DNA of 54,716 nucleotides from Candidatus Omnitrophota bacterium (GCA_003485765.1 DNHS01000035.1:11560-66275); one strand, 5' to 3'; shown: positions 8,386 through 16,305, numbered from the stretch's first letter. Notes: a model not told the origin generated them from the letters alone. Made by a program: numbers and translations.

Positions 8386-9247
8386 AGACAAATTTCTTAA
8401 ATTAGTAGATAGAACCGCAACGCTCACAGGTTTTTACGCGCCTCTCACGGAAAAGGATTATTATCTGACGCTCATTCTTTCGCGGATAAATGAACTTTCA
8501 GATAACCTGATTTTTAAAGGCGGGACATGCCTTAATAAGATTTACTATTCTTATTATCGTTTGAGCGAAGACTTGGACTTTAGTATCCGGCTGCCGGACT
8601 ATACGACAACGCGCGGTAATAGGCGAAAATGCATTGAACCAATAAAAAATAATATCGAGGATTTTGCAAAGCAGCTTGATATGCGCATAGAAGGCGCCGA
8701 GAATGCGGGCCGCAACGAGTCAAAACAGTATGTTTATTACTTTGTGTATGACCCTGTGACAATGCCATCGGAGCAAACAGTTAAATTTGAGATCGGACTT
8801 CGCTTTAACCCTATTCTTGAAACAGAAATGCGGCTGGTTCAGCACAAATTTTTGCATCCGTTTACCGGTGAACCTTTATTTGACGGGGGAAAAGTTAATT
8901 GCCTGTCGCTTAATGAAATTGTTAGCGAGAAACTGCGCGCCGCGGCCCTTAGATTGACCATTGCTCCGCGCGACTTTTATGACCTCGATTTTATTTTGCG
9001 CAATGGCTTCGATTTGGAGGATAAAAAAGTTATGGAGCTCTTTAAAAAGAAGATCGAAGAAGATAACGGAGATACTGACCTTAAAAAGTACCGAGTCAAT
9101 CTTGGCCGTTCGGATGCTGAAATCAAGGATATGCGCTCGAGAATCGAGAATGAATTATTTGATGTCTTGACTCCGAACGAACGTGAGAATTTTGACCTCG
9201 ATACTGCTCTTAAAAGGATTAATAGAGCGATGGGAGCGTTTAAATGA
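8348..9247 (+). CDS. AbiEii/AbiGii-type nucleotidyltransferase toxin
   Basis: The protein has 299 residues. The nucleotidyltransferase signature FKGGTCLNKIYYSYYRLSED is followed by LDFSIRL, which supplies the GG and DxD catalytic elements; the later LNEIVSEKLRAAALR and PRDFYDLDFIL match the family's C-terminal helices. Toxins of this family modify tRNA or nucleotide substrates and arrest growth when the antitoxin is lost. It starts inside the antitoxin gene (38-base overlap), so it is translationally coupled. A second frame near the end (about 9205-9311) continues with protein-like sequence (ERWERLNDSVKGNAEALLEL), so a late frameshift that removed an original C-terminus is possible but unproven. 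Confidence 0.87.
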   Translation: MKDGESLLIHKDKDKFLKLVDRTATLTGFYAPLTEKDYYLTLILSRINELSDNLIFKGGTCLNKIYYSYYRLSEDLDFSIRLPDYTTTRGNRRKCIEPIKNNIEDFAKQLDMRIEGAENAGRNESKQYVYYFVYDPVTMPSEQTVKFEIGLRFNPILETEMRLVQHKFLHPFTGEPLFDGGKVNCLSLNEIVSEKLRAAALRLTIAPRDFYDLDFILRNGFDLEDKKVMELFKKKIEEDNGDTDLKKYRVNLGRSDAEIKDMRSRIENELFDVLTPNERENFDLDTALKRINRAMGAFK

Positions 9248-9405
9248 TAGTGTGAAGGGCAATGCGGAAGCGTTATTAGAGTTAGCCCGAGAATTTAATC
9301 TTAAAATATAAGAGCCGTAGCCGCGTTGTTTTTGTCCTTCGACGCGCTCGCCAATTGTAAAGATAGGGCTTGCTTGCTCAGGACAAATTCGCCAGAGGCA
9401 AATTC

Positions 9406-9421
9406 GGTGCGGAAGGAGGGA
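9406..9421. repeat. Copy of the tRNA-Leu(CAG) 3' end (putative att site, middle)
   Basis: Sixteen bases (ggtgcggaaggaggga) match 14049-14064 and 7228-7243. This copy separates the AbiE cargo (left) from the two exported-protein genes (right). The surrounding gene-free stretch 9248-9686 also holds the arm-like repeats at 9481 and the promoter at 9589. Confidence 0.65.
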
Positions 9422-9480
9422 TGGAATACGTAAAAACCCTGATTTACGCACAAATTTCATAACCCCTTAAAAAGTCAAAG

Positions 9481-9576
9481 TTTAATTACCTTTAGTTGCG
9501 TTCAGTTACTTCCAGTTACGTAGCTATTTTGGACAAGATTTTGACACTTTGCGTGCCAAAAGCGTGCCAGGATTTG
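9481..9576. repeat. Upstream repeat block, copy A (gttac-type iterons plus gcgtgcca motif)
   Basis: The block contains degenerate ~10-bp iterons (ttacctttagttgcgttcag, then ttacttccagttac) followed by ttgacactttgcgtgcca and agcgtgccaggatt. It is a diverged direct copy of 12221-12316, and both copies stand just upstream of a promoter and an exported-protein gene. Iterons beside a tRNA-end core resemble integrase arm sites; a duplicated promoter region is the alternative. Confidence 0.6.
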
Positions 9577-9588
9577 CAAAGATTTTAC

Positions 9589-9617
9589 TTGTATAAAAGT
9601 ACTTTTTATGGTACAAT
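9589..9617 (+). promoter_or_regulatory. Promoter of the PRODH-TPI fusion gene
   Basis: TTGTAT (9589-9594), a 17-bp spacer and TACAAT (9612-9617). The leader of about 65 nt ends with a weak hairpin and a run of seven T residues (9671-9677) only nine bases before the ATG. No Shine-Dalgarno is apparent. Confidence 0.55.
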
Positions 9618-9686
9618 TTATAACAAAAATAAATAAATCAAAATTAGCCTTATAACCAAAGGAAAAGCTGTTTTTTTGTCTAAATT

Positions 9687-12062
9687 ATGATAAAGTTTAA
9701 AAAACCTTTCGCTATCAAGATAATATCAATCCTTTTAAGCATACTATTTTTATGCAATGCTTCGCTATGTGCTTATCCTGTTTCAAAAGATTTTTTGAGA
9801 GTACCCATCGGATACTATGAACGCCTACAAGAAACTGCAAAGGCTGCATATATTGAAGTTAAAACACAGGAAAAATTGTCCGAGATAGAAGAAGGACTGG
9901 ACAAGATACTAAAAGATAGAAAACAGCCTTTGAGTGATTGGACAAGAGATAAGGTAATACGACTTAGCATGTTGCCGTTAATCAACAAGATAACAAGCGG
10001 ATTTCTTAGAAATCTAGGAGATAAGCCTTCTCTAAGGCGCAATCTTTTTTTTGTCATGCCTTTTGTTAAATGGCTTTGTAAAAGATTTCTTTTAACTGTA
10101 AATATAGAAAATGAGACTAAATTTGAACCGGAGATGAATAAAATAGCAGCTTTTATTAAAGATAAGCATGGAAAAGGCATGAGTGTTAGCTTGGATAATG
10201 TCGGAGATGCTGCATTGTCTGAGGAATCAGCAGAAAATTATAAGCAGTTCTATATAAAAGTAATCAACTATCTGGGCAAAAGAGATGATATTGAGGAGAT
10301 TAACCTATCTCTTAAGTTTTCTGCACTGTGCTATGAGTTTACTAAAGTTACAAAAGTCAAACATGCCTTAATAGATATTTTACGCGCAGCAAGTTCCATA
10401 AAAGGAAAGAGGGTATTTATACGCATTGATATGGAAGAATATGCGCTTAGAGACATAACAGTAGATATATTTAAAGAAGTGATTGAAGAAAATTCGGATT
10501 TGGCAATAGATGAAGAAGGGAATCTAAGATTAGGCCTTGTTATCCAGGGTTATTTGAGAGATTCAGAGGGAGTTTTTAGTGGACTTTTAGATTGGGCGAA
10601 AAAAATGAACTATCGTGTGCCTGTAAGGCTTGTTAAAGGAGCCTATGATAAATATGAGAAAGAAGAAGCCAGAAAACGCGGTGACAAAAGTCCAATCTTT
10701 AATTATAAAGTATCCACAGACGCCAATTATGAATTATTAAGCGAATTTCTCATTGTTCATAGAGAATATTTTCAACCTGTCTTTGCGACACATAATATAA
10801 GGTCTATAGCCAGGGTAATGGCATTAGCAGAATATTATGGGCTTGAAAAATCTGAGCTTGAGTTCCAGATGCTACTTGGGATGGGAGATGAGATAAAACG
10901 GGCTATAGTTGGCATGGGATACAGAATAAGGGAATATGTTCCTTCAGGGGCATTGGCAAGGGGGCTTAAATATTCTGGCAGGAGGTTTGCCGAGCTTTGC
11001 AATAAGGACAATGCCTTAACCAGGACATTGAAAGGAGACTATAGACACCTCAAGGAGAAACCACAATTTGCAGAAGGAGATTTACCTGCTGCTCAGCGCA
11101 CGCAAGAATCTATGAAAATGTTAGAAGAAAAAGGAGCTGTTGTTATACTACCTGTTGGCATCAAAGCGTTAAAAGACGCCGCCGGCTTGCCATTGGTCAA
11201 TTTTACTCTTTTTGGCGGTAATTGGAAAGAAAGGAAAGATATTACTACCGAAGAAGAGGCACGGGCTAAGGCAAGAGAATTTAAGAAAAAATTTGCCGAA
11301 GCACAAGGTCTAGAACAAGCGATAATTGTAATCTTTCCAGAAGCAAAATGGATTAAGGCAGTTGTTGAAGAGTTCGATGGGACTAATATTGTTGTTGGCG
11401 TACAATCTAAATTCTTCGGTGATTACGCTAATCCAAATGACTTTACTCCAGAAAATTTACAGGCAAAGATTGACGAAGTAGTTGCGATGGGCGCTAAATA
11501 TGCCAATGTCGGTCACTCAATGCATAGAATAAAAGGTAAAGGTTTGAGTAACGAACAAGCTAATAAAATTATGAAAGCAATTTTAAAAGATGGCCGTCTT
11601 ATTCCTTGGTATACAATTGAAGTATCTGGTGAAAGAGATGCCTTAGAGGAAATTAGAGATGGGATAAATATAGGGTTAGATGATATACCCGAAGACCAAG
11701 TTGTTAATTTCCCGATAACACCCGAACCAACAGCTTTGATTAGTACTAAAACAGGCACAGGAGTAGTGGATACAAACATTAAAGTTGATGCAGTAGCTAC
11801 TGCTCATCTGTCCCGCTTAGTACTAGAGGCCTTAGAAAAAAAATATGGTCATTCAGTTACCGTAAATGTAGGTTACGGTGCAAGTGTAAAAGGCGAAAAC
11901 GCAGAAGGGATATTTAGTAATGAAGAGATTAAGAACGCCTTAATAGGTGGCGCAAGTTTAGAGCCACAGGACTTTTTTGATACAGTTATAAATGGAATGA
12001 AAGGCGCAGAAAAAGTATCAAATGCCGCCAGTGTACATCGTCAGCTAAGAGAGGATATATAG
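9687..12062 (+). CDS. Exported proline dehydrogenase / triosephosphate isomerase-like fusion
   Basis: The protein has 791 residues. An N-terminal signal segment covers about 1-30 (MIKFKK, hydrophobic core 10-28, possible cleavage near LCA-YP). Residues about 120-450 match the proline-dehydrogenase TIM barrel of PutA: VRLVKGAY with Lys317, FATHN at 366-370, EFQMLLGMG at 392-400, REYVPSGAL and the paired Arg432-Arg433. Residues about 470-791 match triosephosphate isomerase: GGNWK (Asn512, Lys514), VGHS (His610), PEPT (Glu680), the phosphate loop GYGASVKGEN at 729-738 and GGASL at 754-758. The four classical TPI catalytic residues are kept, though the usual ER after GHS is MH. PRODH is normally a cytoplasmic FAD enzyme, so export is odd. 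The activity of each half is unproven. Confidence 0.8.
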   Translation: MIKFKKPFAIKIISILLSILFLCNASLCAYPVSKDFLRVPIGYYERLQETAKAAYIEVKTQEKLSEIEEGLDKILKDRKQPLSDWTRDKVIRLSMLPLINKITSGFLRNLGDKPSLRRNLFFVMPFVKWLCKRFLLTVNIENETKFEPEMNKIAAFIKDKHGKGMSVSLDNVGDAALSEESAENYKQFYIKVINYLGKRDDIEEINLSLKFSALCYEFTKVTKVKHALIDILRAASSIKGKRVFIRIDMEEYALRDITVDIFKEVIEENSDLAIDEEGNLRLGLVIQGYLRDSEGVFSGLLDWAKKMNYRVPVRLVKGAYDKYEKEEARKRGDKSPIFNYKVSTDANYELLSEFLIVHREYFQPVFATHNIRSIARVMALAEYYGLEKSELEFQMLLGMGDEIKRAIVGMGYRIREYVPSGALARGLKYSGRRFAELCNKDNALTRTLKGDYRHLKEKPQFAEGDLPAAQRTQESMKMLEEKGAVVILPVGIKALKDAAGLPLVNFTLFGGNWKERKDITTEEEARAKAREFKKKFAEAQGLEQAIIVIFPEAKWIKAVVEEFDGTNIVVGVQSKFFGDYANPNDFTPENLQAKIDEVVAMGAKYANVGHSMHRIKGKGLSNEQANKIMKAILKDGRLIPWYTIEVSGERDALEEIRDGINIGLDDIPEDQVVNFPITPEPTALISTKTGTGVVDTNIKVDAVATAHLSRLVLEALEKKYGHSVTVNVGYGASVKGENAEGIFSNEEIKNALIGGASLEPQDFFDTVINGMKGAEKVSNAASVHRQLREDI

Positions 12063-12220
12063 GGCTTAATAGTAGTTTGTAGTTTTTAGATGGTCTGGAT
12101 TAAATGAAAAGGCTATAATATAGCAGCCTATCAGAAAAGGAATACCATAGTAGTACGGTTATAATATCTATCCTGCCTCACAGTCATTATTTTTCCACCT
12201 TAACCCCAGAAAACATCAAC

Positions 12221-12316
12221 GTTTAGTTACCTTTAGTTACGTTCAGTTACCTTCAGTTGCATATACATTTTAGCAGGATTTTGACACTTTGCGTGCCAGA
12301 AGCGTGCCAGGATTAG
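12221..12316. repeat. Upstream repeat block, copy B
   Basis: This is a diverged direct copy of 9481-9576: gttacctttagttacgttca, then gttaccttcagttgc, then ttgacactttgcgtgccaga and agcgtgccaggatt. The block lies in the 356-nt gene-free gap 12063-12418, which otherwise contains only the promoter and hairpin listed next. The left 160 nt of that gap show nothing recognisable. Confidence 0.6.
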
Positions 12317-12330
12317 TTAGTTACCATATC

Positions 12331-12359
12331 TTGAATATCCCACTTTTATAGAGTATACT
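12331..12359 (+). promoter_or_regulatory. Promoter of the glucoamylase-like gene
   Basis: TTGAAT (12331-12336), a 17-bp spacer and TATACT (12354-12359). The position relative to the upstream repeat block is the same as in the neighbouring PRODH-TPI gene. Confidence 0.6.
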
Positions 12360-12386
12360 TTATATGATACAGGGTATTAAACTAAA

Positions 12387-12408
12387 AGCCTAAAAAAGGC
12401 TATTTTTT
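12387..12408 (+). terminator. Hairpin with T-tract in the leader, just before the start codon
   Basis: The stem agcct/aggct (12387-12391, 12397-12401) has an aaaaa loop and is followed by an A and about seven T residues. It lies about 30 nt after the predicted transcription start and ends about 10 nt before the ATG at 12419. It could be an attenuator, but a five-bp stem is weak. Confidence 0.4.
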
Positions 12409-12418
12409 TATCCAGATT

Positions 12419-13918
12419 ATGATAAAATTTAAAAAAGTTTTTAGTATTAAGGTCGTATCAGTAATAGTAGCTGCAACTTTCTTTTTGGGCTCAATAGCTT
12501 TTGGCATAGATTTATCTAATAAAGCTCACATTAGAACTCCCTCTATGGGAGATAACCAGAAAGGGAGAAATAGATTAAAAGAAGGATTAGATGCAATACT
12601 TAACCTTGATGGAGTAGTAGCGGAGAAAGAAATACAGAAGATATTGCAAGAGAATATAAAATATTTTGTTTTTGGCTATGACCCAGCTACAGGATTGCCT
12701 TATAACTATATGGATGTAGGTAAAAATGGAGCGATAATAGAACGAAAGTCAACTTGGATTTCTCCAACAGATGCCGGCCTATACTTAAATGTTCTTATAG
12801 CAGTTGCAAAGGGTGATATAGTTGCATCTGATTCAATGACTCCTGATGAGGCAATGAAAAGATTGCAATTGTTGATGCAGACCTTGAGGTCAATTAAGAA
12901 ATCAAACGGTTTTTTTTACTATTATGATCTTAAAAATGGAGGAGCGGTAGTTTCTGATTTATATGGCAGGCTTATTTCTACGATTGATAATGGAAATCTT
13001 GCTGCATCATTAGCTGTATTAGTCGGGGCATTTCAGGATGGGCCTGATGAACAGAGGATTTTAGCGGATATGGCTAAGAAAATGCTAACTGCAATGGAAT
13101 GGAATGAATTATATGACGCAGACAGAAAATTACTTATGGGAGGTTATTATACAGATGAAAATGGACAAATAAAAACGAGGCTTAAATGGTGTATTGACAG
13201 ATCGTATAATGAAGGAAGAATTGCAGCTGTGATGGCTCTCTTAAGCGAAAAAGTGCCACTTAATGTGTGGTCTATGCTTGAGACAGTATATGGTTCTTAT
13301 AGCTTTCCAGATGGCACAACAGTTGGGATAGTTAAAACATGGAATGGCAGTGCATTTCAGGCATGGTTACCGTTATTATTCTTTGATGAATTAAAATGGT
13401 CTCCACAGGGGTATGCAAAAGCACATAATAATTTTCTTGCAATACAGATAAATGAATCAGTAAAAAATGGGCTTAGTGGAGCACTTTTATCTTCTTGCTA
13501 CAATCCTGATGGAGAATATCGCGAGAATGGGGTATCAGTTCTTGCCGAGAGCGAAAATAAGATAGACTTAGATGTTGGCACGCCTCATGCGACAGCTCTT
13601 GCTTCTTTGGTTAATCGTCATACATCATTAATACTATTTAAGTTACTTGACAGTAAATGGCCTGATCTAAAAGGACCCTTTGGTTATTATGAATCAGTAG
13701 ATTTAGAAGGAAGAGTTTCAACAAGAATGACAGTTCTATCCCAGGGTATGCTTATTTTATCATTCGCTGGAAAAAATAGCCAGTATATGCAGGTATATCT
13801 TGAAACAATAAAAAAGCTAGCATTTATACAAAAGAGATATGGAGAAATGATATTTAAAATAGACGAACCTATACGTTATGTCTGGGATGTTTTGAAAAAA
13901 GTCAGAGACCAAATATAA
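12419..13918 (+). CDS. Exported glucoamylase-like (alpha/alpha) toroid protein
   Basis: The protein has 499 residues. The signal peptide (about 1-29) begins MIKFKKVFSIKVVS, nearly the same as the PRODH-TPI protein, and both have an arginine-proline motif soon after cleavage (LRVP and IRTP). The mature part contains GLPYNYMDV, ERKSTWISPTDAGLYLNVLI, GFFYYYDL, STIDNGNLAASLAVL, CIDRSYNEGRIA and VKTWNGSAFQAWLP. This pattern is that of glucoamylase-like (alpha/alpha)6-barrel proteins of the DUF3131/NdvB C-terminal type. The likely substrate is a beta-glucan or other extracellular glycan, but this cannot be fixed from sequence. Promoter, leader and signal peptide form a module shared with its left neighbour. 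Confidence 0.65.
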   Translation: MIKFKKVFSIKVVSVIVAATFFLGSIAFGIDLSNKAHIRTPSMGDNQKGRNRLKEGLDAILNLDGVVAEKEIQKILQENIKYFVFGYDPATGLPYNYMDVGKNGAIIERKSTWISPTDAGLYLNVLIAVAKGDIVASDSMTPDEAMKRLQLLMQTLRSIKKSNGFFYYYDLKNGGAVVSDLYGRLISTIDNGNLAASLAVLVGAFQDGPDEQRILADMAKKMLTAMEWNELYDADRKLLMGGYYTDENGQIKTRLKWCIDRSYNEGRIAAVMALLSEKVPLNVWSMLETVYGSYSFPDGTTVGIVKTWNGSAFQAWLPLLFFDELKWSPQGYAKAHNNFLAIQINESVKNGLSGALLSSCYNPDGEYRENGVSVLAESENKIDLDVGTPHATALASLVNRHTSLILFKLLDSKWPDLKGPFGYYESVDLEGRVSTRMTVLSQGMLILSFAGKNSQYMQVYLETIKKLAFIQKRYGEMIFKIDEPIRYVWDVLKKVRDQI

Positions 13919-13977
13919 TAACCTATCTAAAAATACATCTCGTCTCACTTATCTCAAAGTAGTATCAAAAAATATAA

Positions 13978-14005
13978 GTTTTTGTGCCAGGAAAGTGTGC
14001 CAGAA
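13978..14005. repeat. gtgccag-type repeats next to the tRNA-Leu end
   Basis: Two copies of a gtgccag motif (gtgccaggaaagtgtgccag) lie about 40 bp from the tRNA-Leu CCA end. They resemble the gcgtgccag pairs at about 9551-9570 and 12291-12310. A similar scrap (aagtgtgccagaga) occurs at about 37297. They may be integrase arm sites. Confidence 0.45.
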
Positions 14006-14047
14006 ATGGCTTGGAAGGCAATTTTATCGTCTCTAAAATATGAAGTT

Positions 14048-14134
14048 TGGTGCGGAAGGAGGGAGTCGAACCCTCAAGGCTTTACAGCCACAGGCTTCTG
14101 AGACCTGCGTGTCTGCCAGTTTCACCACTTCCGC
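14048..14134 (-). tRNA. tRNA-Leu, anticodon CAG, CCA encoded
   Basis: Read on the minus strand, the acceptor stem is GCGGAAG/CTTCCGC, the anticodon stem is CAGGT/GCCTG with loop CTCAGAA (anticodon CAG), a long variable arm is present, and the T arm is GAGGG-TTCGACT-CCCTC. Discriminator A is followed by an encoded CCA (14050-14048). Its 3' end is the source of the repeats at 7227 and 9406, so it is the likely integration target. Confidence 0.95.
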
Positions 14135-14183
14135 ATTAGTAGTGAAATAAGTATACATTTATTTAGCCTATCTGTCAATTACC

Positions 14184-14211
14184 TTGATTTATAGCGGATT
14201 TTTGGTATAAT
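14184..14211 (+). promoter_or_regulatory. Promoter of smpB
   Basis: TTGATT (14184-14189), a 16-bp spacer and TATAAT (14206-14211). The start codon at 14224 is only 12 bases past the -10 box, so the mRNA would have a 5' leader of about five nucleotides and no Shine-Dalgarno. Confidence 0.6.
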
Positions 14212-14223
14212 AAATTCCAGAAT

Positions 14224-14676
14224 ATGGAATATAATTCTGTAGTTACCAATAGGTCTGCCAGGCGGGATTTTTTTATAATCGAGACTCTAGAGGCAGGCCT
14301 TGAATTAATGGGTACAGAGGTAAAATCAATACGTTCTGGAAAAGCAAGTCTGGCTGAGAGTTTTGCAAAGGTTGAAGACGGCGAGATTTTTCTTTATCAT
14401 ATGCATGTAAGTCCTTACGAATATGATAGTAAAGAACAAGATGCTCTTAGACCAAAGAAACTGCTTTTACACAAAAAGCAGATAGAGTATTTATCAGGCC
14501 AGGTTTTGCAAAAACGTTTAGCCCTCATCCCATTAAAGACTTATTTTAAAAATGGGTTTGTAAAGGTAGAGCTTGGCCTGGCACAAGGCAAAAAGCAATA
14601 CGATAAACGCGAGACAATAAAGAAAAGAGAATCAGATAGAGCTTTAGCAAGGGCAAAGAGAAGTAAATTGCAATAA
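14224..14676 (+). CDS. smpB: SsrA-binding protein
   Basis: The protein has 150 residues, normal for SmpB. Landmarks are VTNRSARRDFFIIETLEAGL, GTEVKSIRSGKASLAESF, the HMHVSPYEY segment, LLLHKKQIEYLSG, LIPLKTYFKNGFVKVELGLA and the basic C-terminal tail KKQYDKRETIKKRESDRALA. SmpB binds tmRNA and delivers it to stalled ribosomes. Its partner gene ssrA starts 35 bases downstream, which is a common arrangement. The mRNA is predicted to be nearly leaderless. Confidence 0.96.
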   Translation: MEYNSVVTNRSARRDFFIIETLEAGLELMGTEVKSIRSGKASLAESFAKVEDGEIFLYHMHVSPYEYDSKEQDALRPKKLLLHKKQIEYLSGQVLQKRLALIPLKTYFKNGFVKVELGLAQGKKQYDKRETIKKRESDRALARAKRSKLQ

Positions 14677-14711
14677 ACAAGTAGCGAAGTCAAATTTTGC
14701 TTTGCAAATTC

Positions 14712-15103
14712 GGGGGCGAAAGGTTTCGACTTTGATAGGCTTGGTAAGAGCAGCATGTTGAGGTTGCGAGGAGGCCTCATTAAACACCTTGCACAAATTA
14801 AACGCCAACTACAATGCAGTAGCTGAAGCGGAAGCGATCCTTGCTTCTAGCGAGGCGGTAGCTGTTGCCTAATTAGGCAACCCGTTTACAGGTCCAGCCT
14901 GCGGGATCTGATAAACGCCGTTAGCAGGCTGGTTCGCCAACTTTATGCTTTTTAGTGGCGGACGAGGAGCATAGAAAAGGCTATGTCCTGTATAATCCCG
15001 CTTATTGGAGAATGCAGGCCGAGACGGAAAAAGTAAGCTAAGCATGTAGATACTCTTATTGGGATATTGAAGGACGCGGATTCGAATTCCGCCGCCTCCA
15101 CCA
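14712..15103 (+). ncRNA. ssrA: Transfer-messenger RNA (tmRNA)
   Basis: The 5' GGGGGCG pairs with 3' CGCCTCC (one G-U), followed by discriminator A and encoded CCA (15101-15103). The 3' tRNA-like T arm is GCGGA-TTCGAAT-TCCGC. The reading frame for the degradation tag is at 14804-14872. The resume codon GCC begins a 22-residue tag that starts ANYNAVAEAEAIL and ends AVAVA before TAA. The ending departs from the usual ALAA. The 3' end abuts a recombinase remnant, as expected for a favoured integration site. Confidence 0.95.
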
Positions 15104-15616
15104 CATTGACCAATTCGAAACTTTATCCCTGTCATCCAATAGGGCAAGGGTTTGAATCCTGGTGTGAGCCACGTAATAGGGCTTGAATTTTTTCTCACCG
15201 TCAACAATGCTATAAAAATCCTCATTACTATCAGAGACCGGCTCAAGCTGTACGGTTCCCAGAAGGGCTTTTAGAGCTAAAGCGGAAGAGCAGGTGTTTT
15301 TATCCAGTGTTTGATGGAGGTTTTCCAGCCTGTCTTTTATCCATTCTTTTGGGGGAGCCTTAAAGGTATTCTGCCTCTGGAATTCTAAGGATTTAATATC
15401 TTCTTTTAAATTCTCGCTTTTTATCTCTACTTCTTTTAACGCTTCGGATACGGCCTTTGAGAAATTACCCACTTTAATATAATTCAGGTAATTCCGCATT
15501 TCCTGGAGCACTTTCTCATTCTCAGACTTCTTTTTCTTGATAAGCTCAGGCACTTCATTCATGCCGGAGGACACCAGTTTTTCTACTTTCTCATAAACAT
15601 AGCTTAAATTCTCCAA
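15104..15616 (-). pseudogene. C-terminal remnant of a large serine recombinase at the ssrA 3' end
   Basis: The minus-strand frame from TTG 15614-15616 encodes a helical, lysine-rich stretch (NLSYVYEKVEKLV, PELIKKKKSENEKVLQEMRN), then PPKEWIKDRLENLHQTLDKN, ALALKALLGTVQLEPV, KPYYVAHTRIQTLALL and KVSNW. This resembles the coiled-coil and terminal segment of large serine recombinases. The catalytic resolvase domain and the zinc-ribbon part are missing; upstream an in-frame stop and AT-rich sequence follow. The frame runs on into the ssrA 3' end on the opposite strand (RRRNSNPRP), which is an artefact of the junction. I infer a decayed element that once integrated at ssrA. Confidence 0.6.
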
Positions 15617-15680
15617 ATTAAAAAATATTAAAAATATTTGAAAGAAAACCGCCTCTGGATGTGTCTATATTATAGGACAT

Positions 15681-15721
15681 GAGATTGCTTCGGCCGCCAA
15701 AGGATTGACGGCCCGCAATGA
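15681..15721. repeat. REP-like interspersed palindromic sequence
   Basis: The stretch gagattgcttcggccgcc ... gcccgcaatgac has the form of the widespread dispersed repeat with gcaatgac at one end and gattgcttcg at the other. A related scrap (cgtcattgcggggcccc) occurs at about 49560. It was identified by eye only. Confidence 0.35.
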
Positions 15722-15738
15722 CAAACATGGAGGCGGGT

Positions 15739-16269
15739 ATGGGGGAGTTGGTTCCGGAAGAAGTGATTGAGCGGAAGATATTTATGATTCGTGGACATAA
15801 GGTAATGCTGGATAGGGACTTAGCAGAACTTTATGGGGTAGAAACAAGGGTTTTGAATCAAGCAGTTAGAAGAAACATAGACCATTTCCCAGAGGATTTT
15901 ATGCTTTCTCTGACTAGAGAAGAAATATTGAACTTATCACAGATTGTGATAAGTTCAAAGATTAAGCATGCTCCTAGTGTTTTTGTTTTTACGGAACAAG
16001 GAGTGGCAATGCTTTCCAGTGTGCTCAATAGCAAAAGGGCTGTTCATGTCAATATTCAGATTATGAGGGCATTTGTTAAACTAAGACAGATTCTGTTTAT
16101 GAATAAAGAACTTGCGCATAAACTGGCGGAACTCGAAAGAAAGATTGGAAAGCACGATGCTGATATACAGGCTATATTTGAGGCTATTCGCAGGCTTGCC
16201 GCGCCTCAGCCGGTAAAGTCGAAGCCTCAGATAGGCTTCAAATCTGATCCCGACTGGAAATCACCCTGA
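15739..16269 (+). CDS. ORF6N domain-containing DNA-binding protein
   Basis: Start ATG 15739 is preferred because ggagg (15729-15733) precedes it; an upstream in-frame ATG at 15718 lacks a ribosome site. The product has 176 residues. The ORF6N domain covers about 8-95: IRGHKVMLDRDLAELYGVET, LNQAVRRNIDHFPEDFMLSL, and FVFTEQGVAMLSSVLNSKRA. A helical segment and a short tail follow (ELERKIGKHDADIQAIFEAI). Proteins of this type are common on phages and mobile elements, where they are thought to bind DNA. Here it stands next to the serine-recombinase scrap, and the two may be leftovers of one element. Confidence 0.88.
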   Translation: MGELVPEEVIERKIFMIRGHKVMLDRDLAELYGVETRVLNQAVRRNIDHFPEDFMLSLTREEILNLSQIVISSKIKHAPSVFVFTEQGVAMLSSVLNSKRAVHVNIQIMRAFVKLRQILFMNKELAHKLAELERKIGKHDADIQAIFEAIRRLAAPQPVKSKPQIGFKSDPDWKSP

Positions 16270-16271
16270 AC

Positions 16272-16299
16272 TTGATTAATTGAAAATATGTGATATACT
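16272..16299 (+). promoter_or_regulatory. Promoter before the structured leader
   Basis: TTGATT (16272-16277), a 16-bp spacer and TATACT (16294-16299), about 200 bp upstream of the secreted-protein gene at 16504. Confidence 0.55.
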
Positions 16300-16305
16300 C
16301 TATTT

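Noticed and set aside
15056..15103. Extension of the minus-strand recombinase frame into ssrA (RRRNSNPRP ending)
   Set aside because: This is the antisense of the conserved tmRNA acceptor/T arm, so the coding part must end at the junction.
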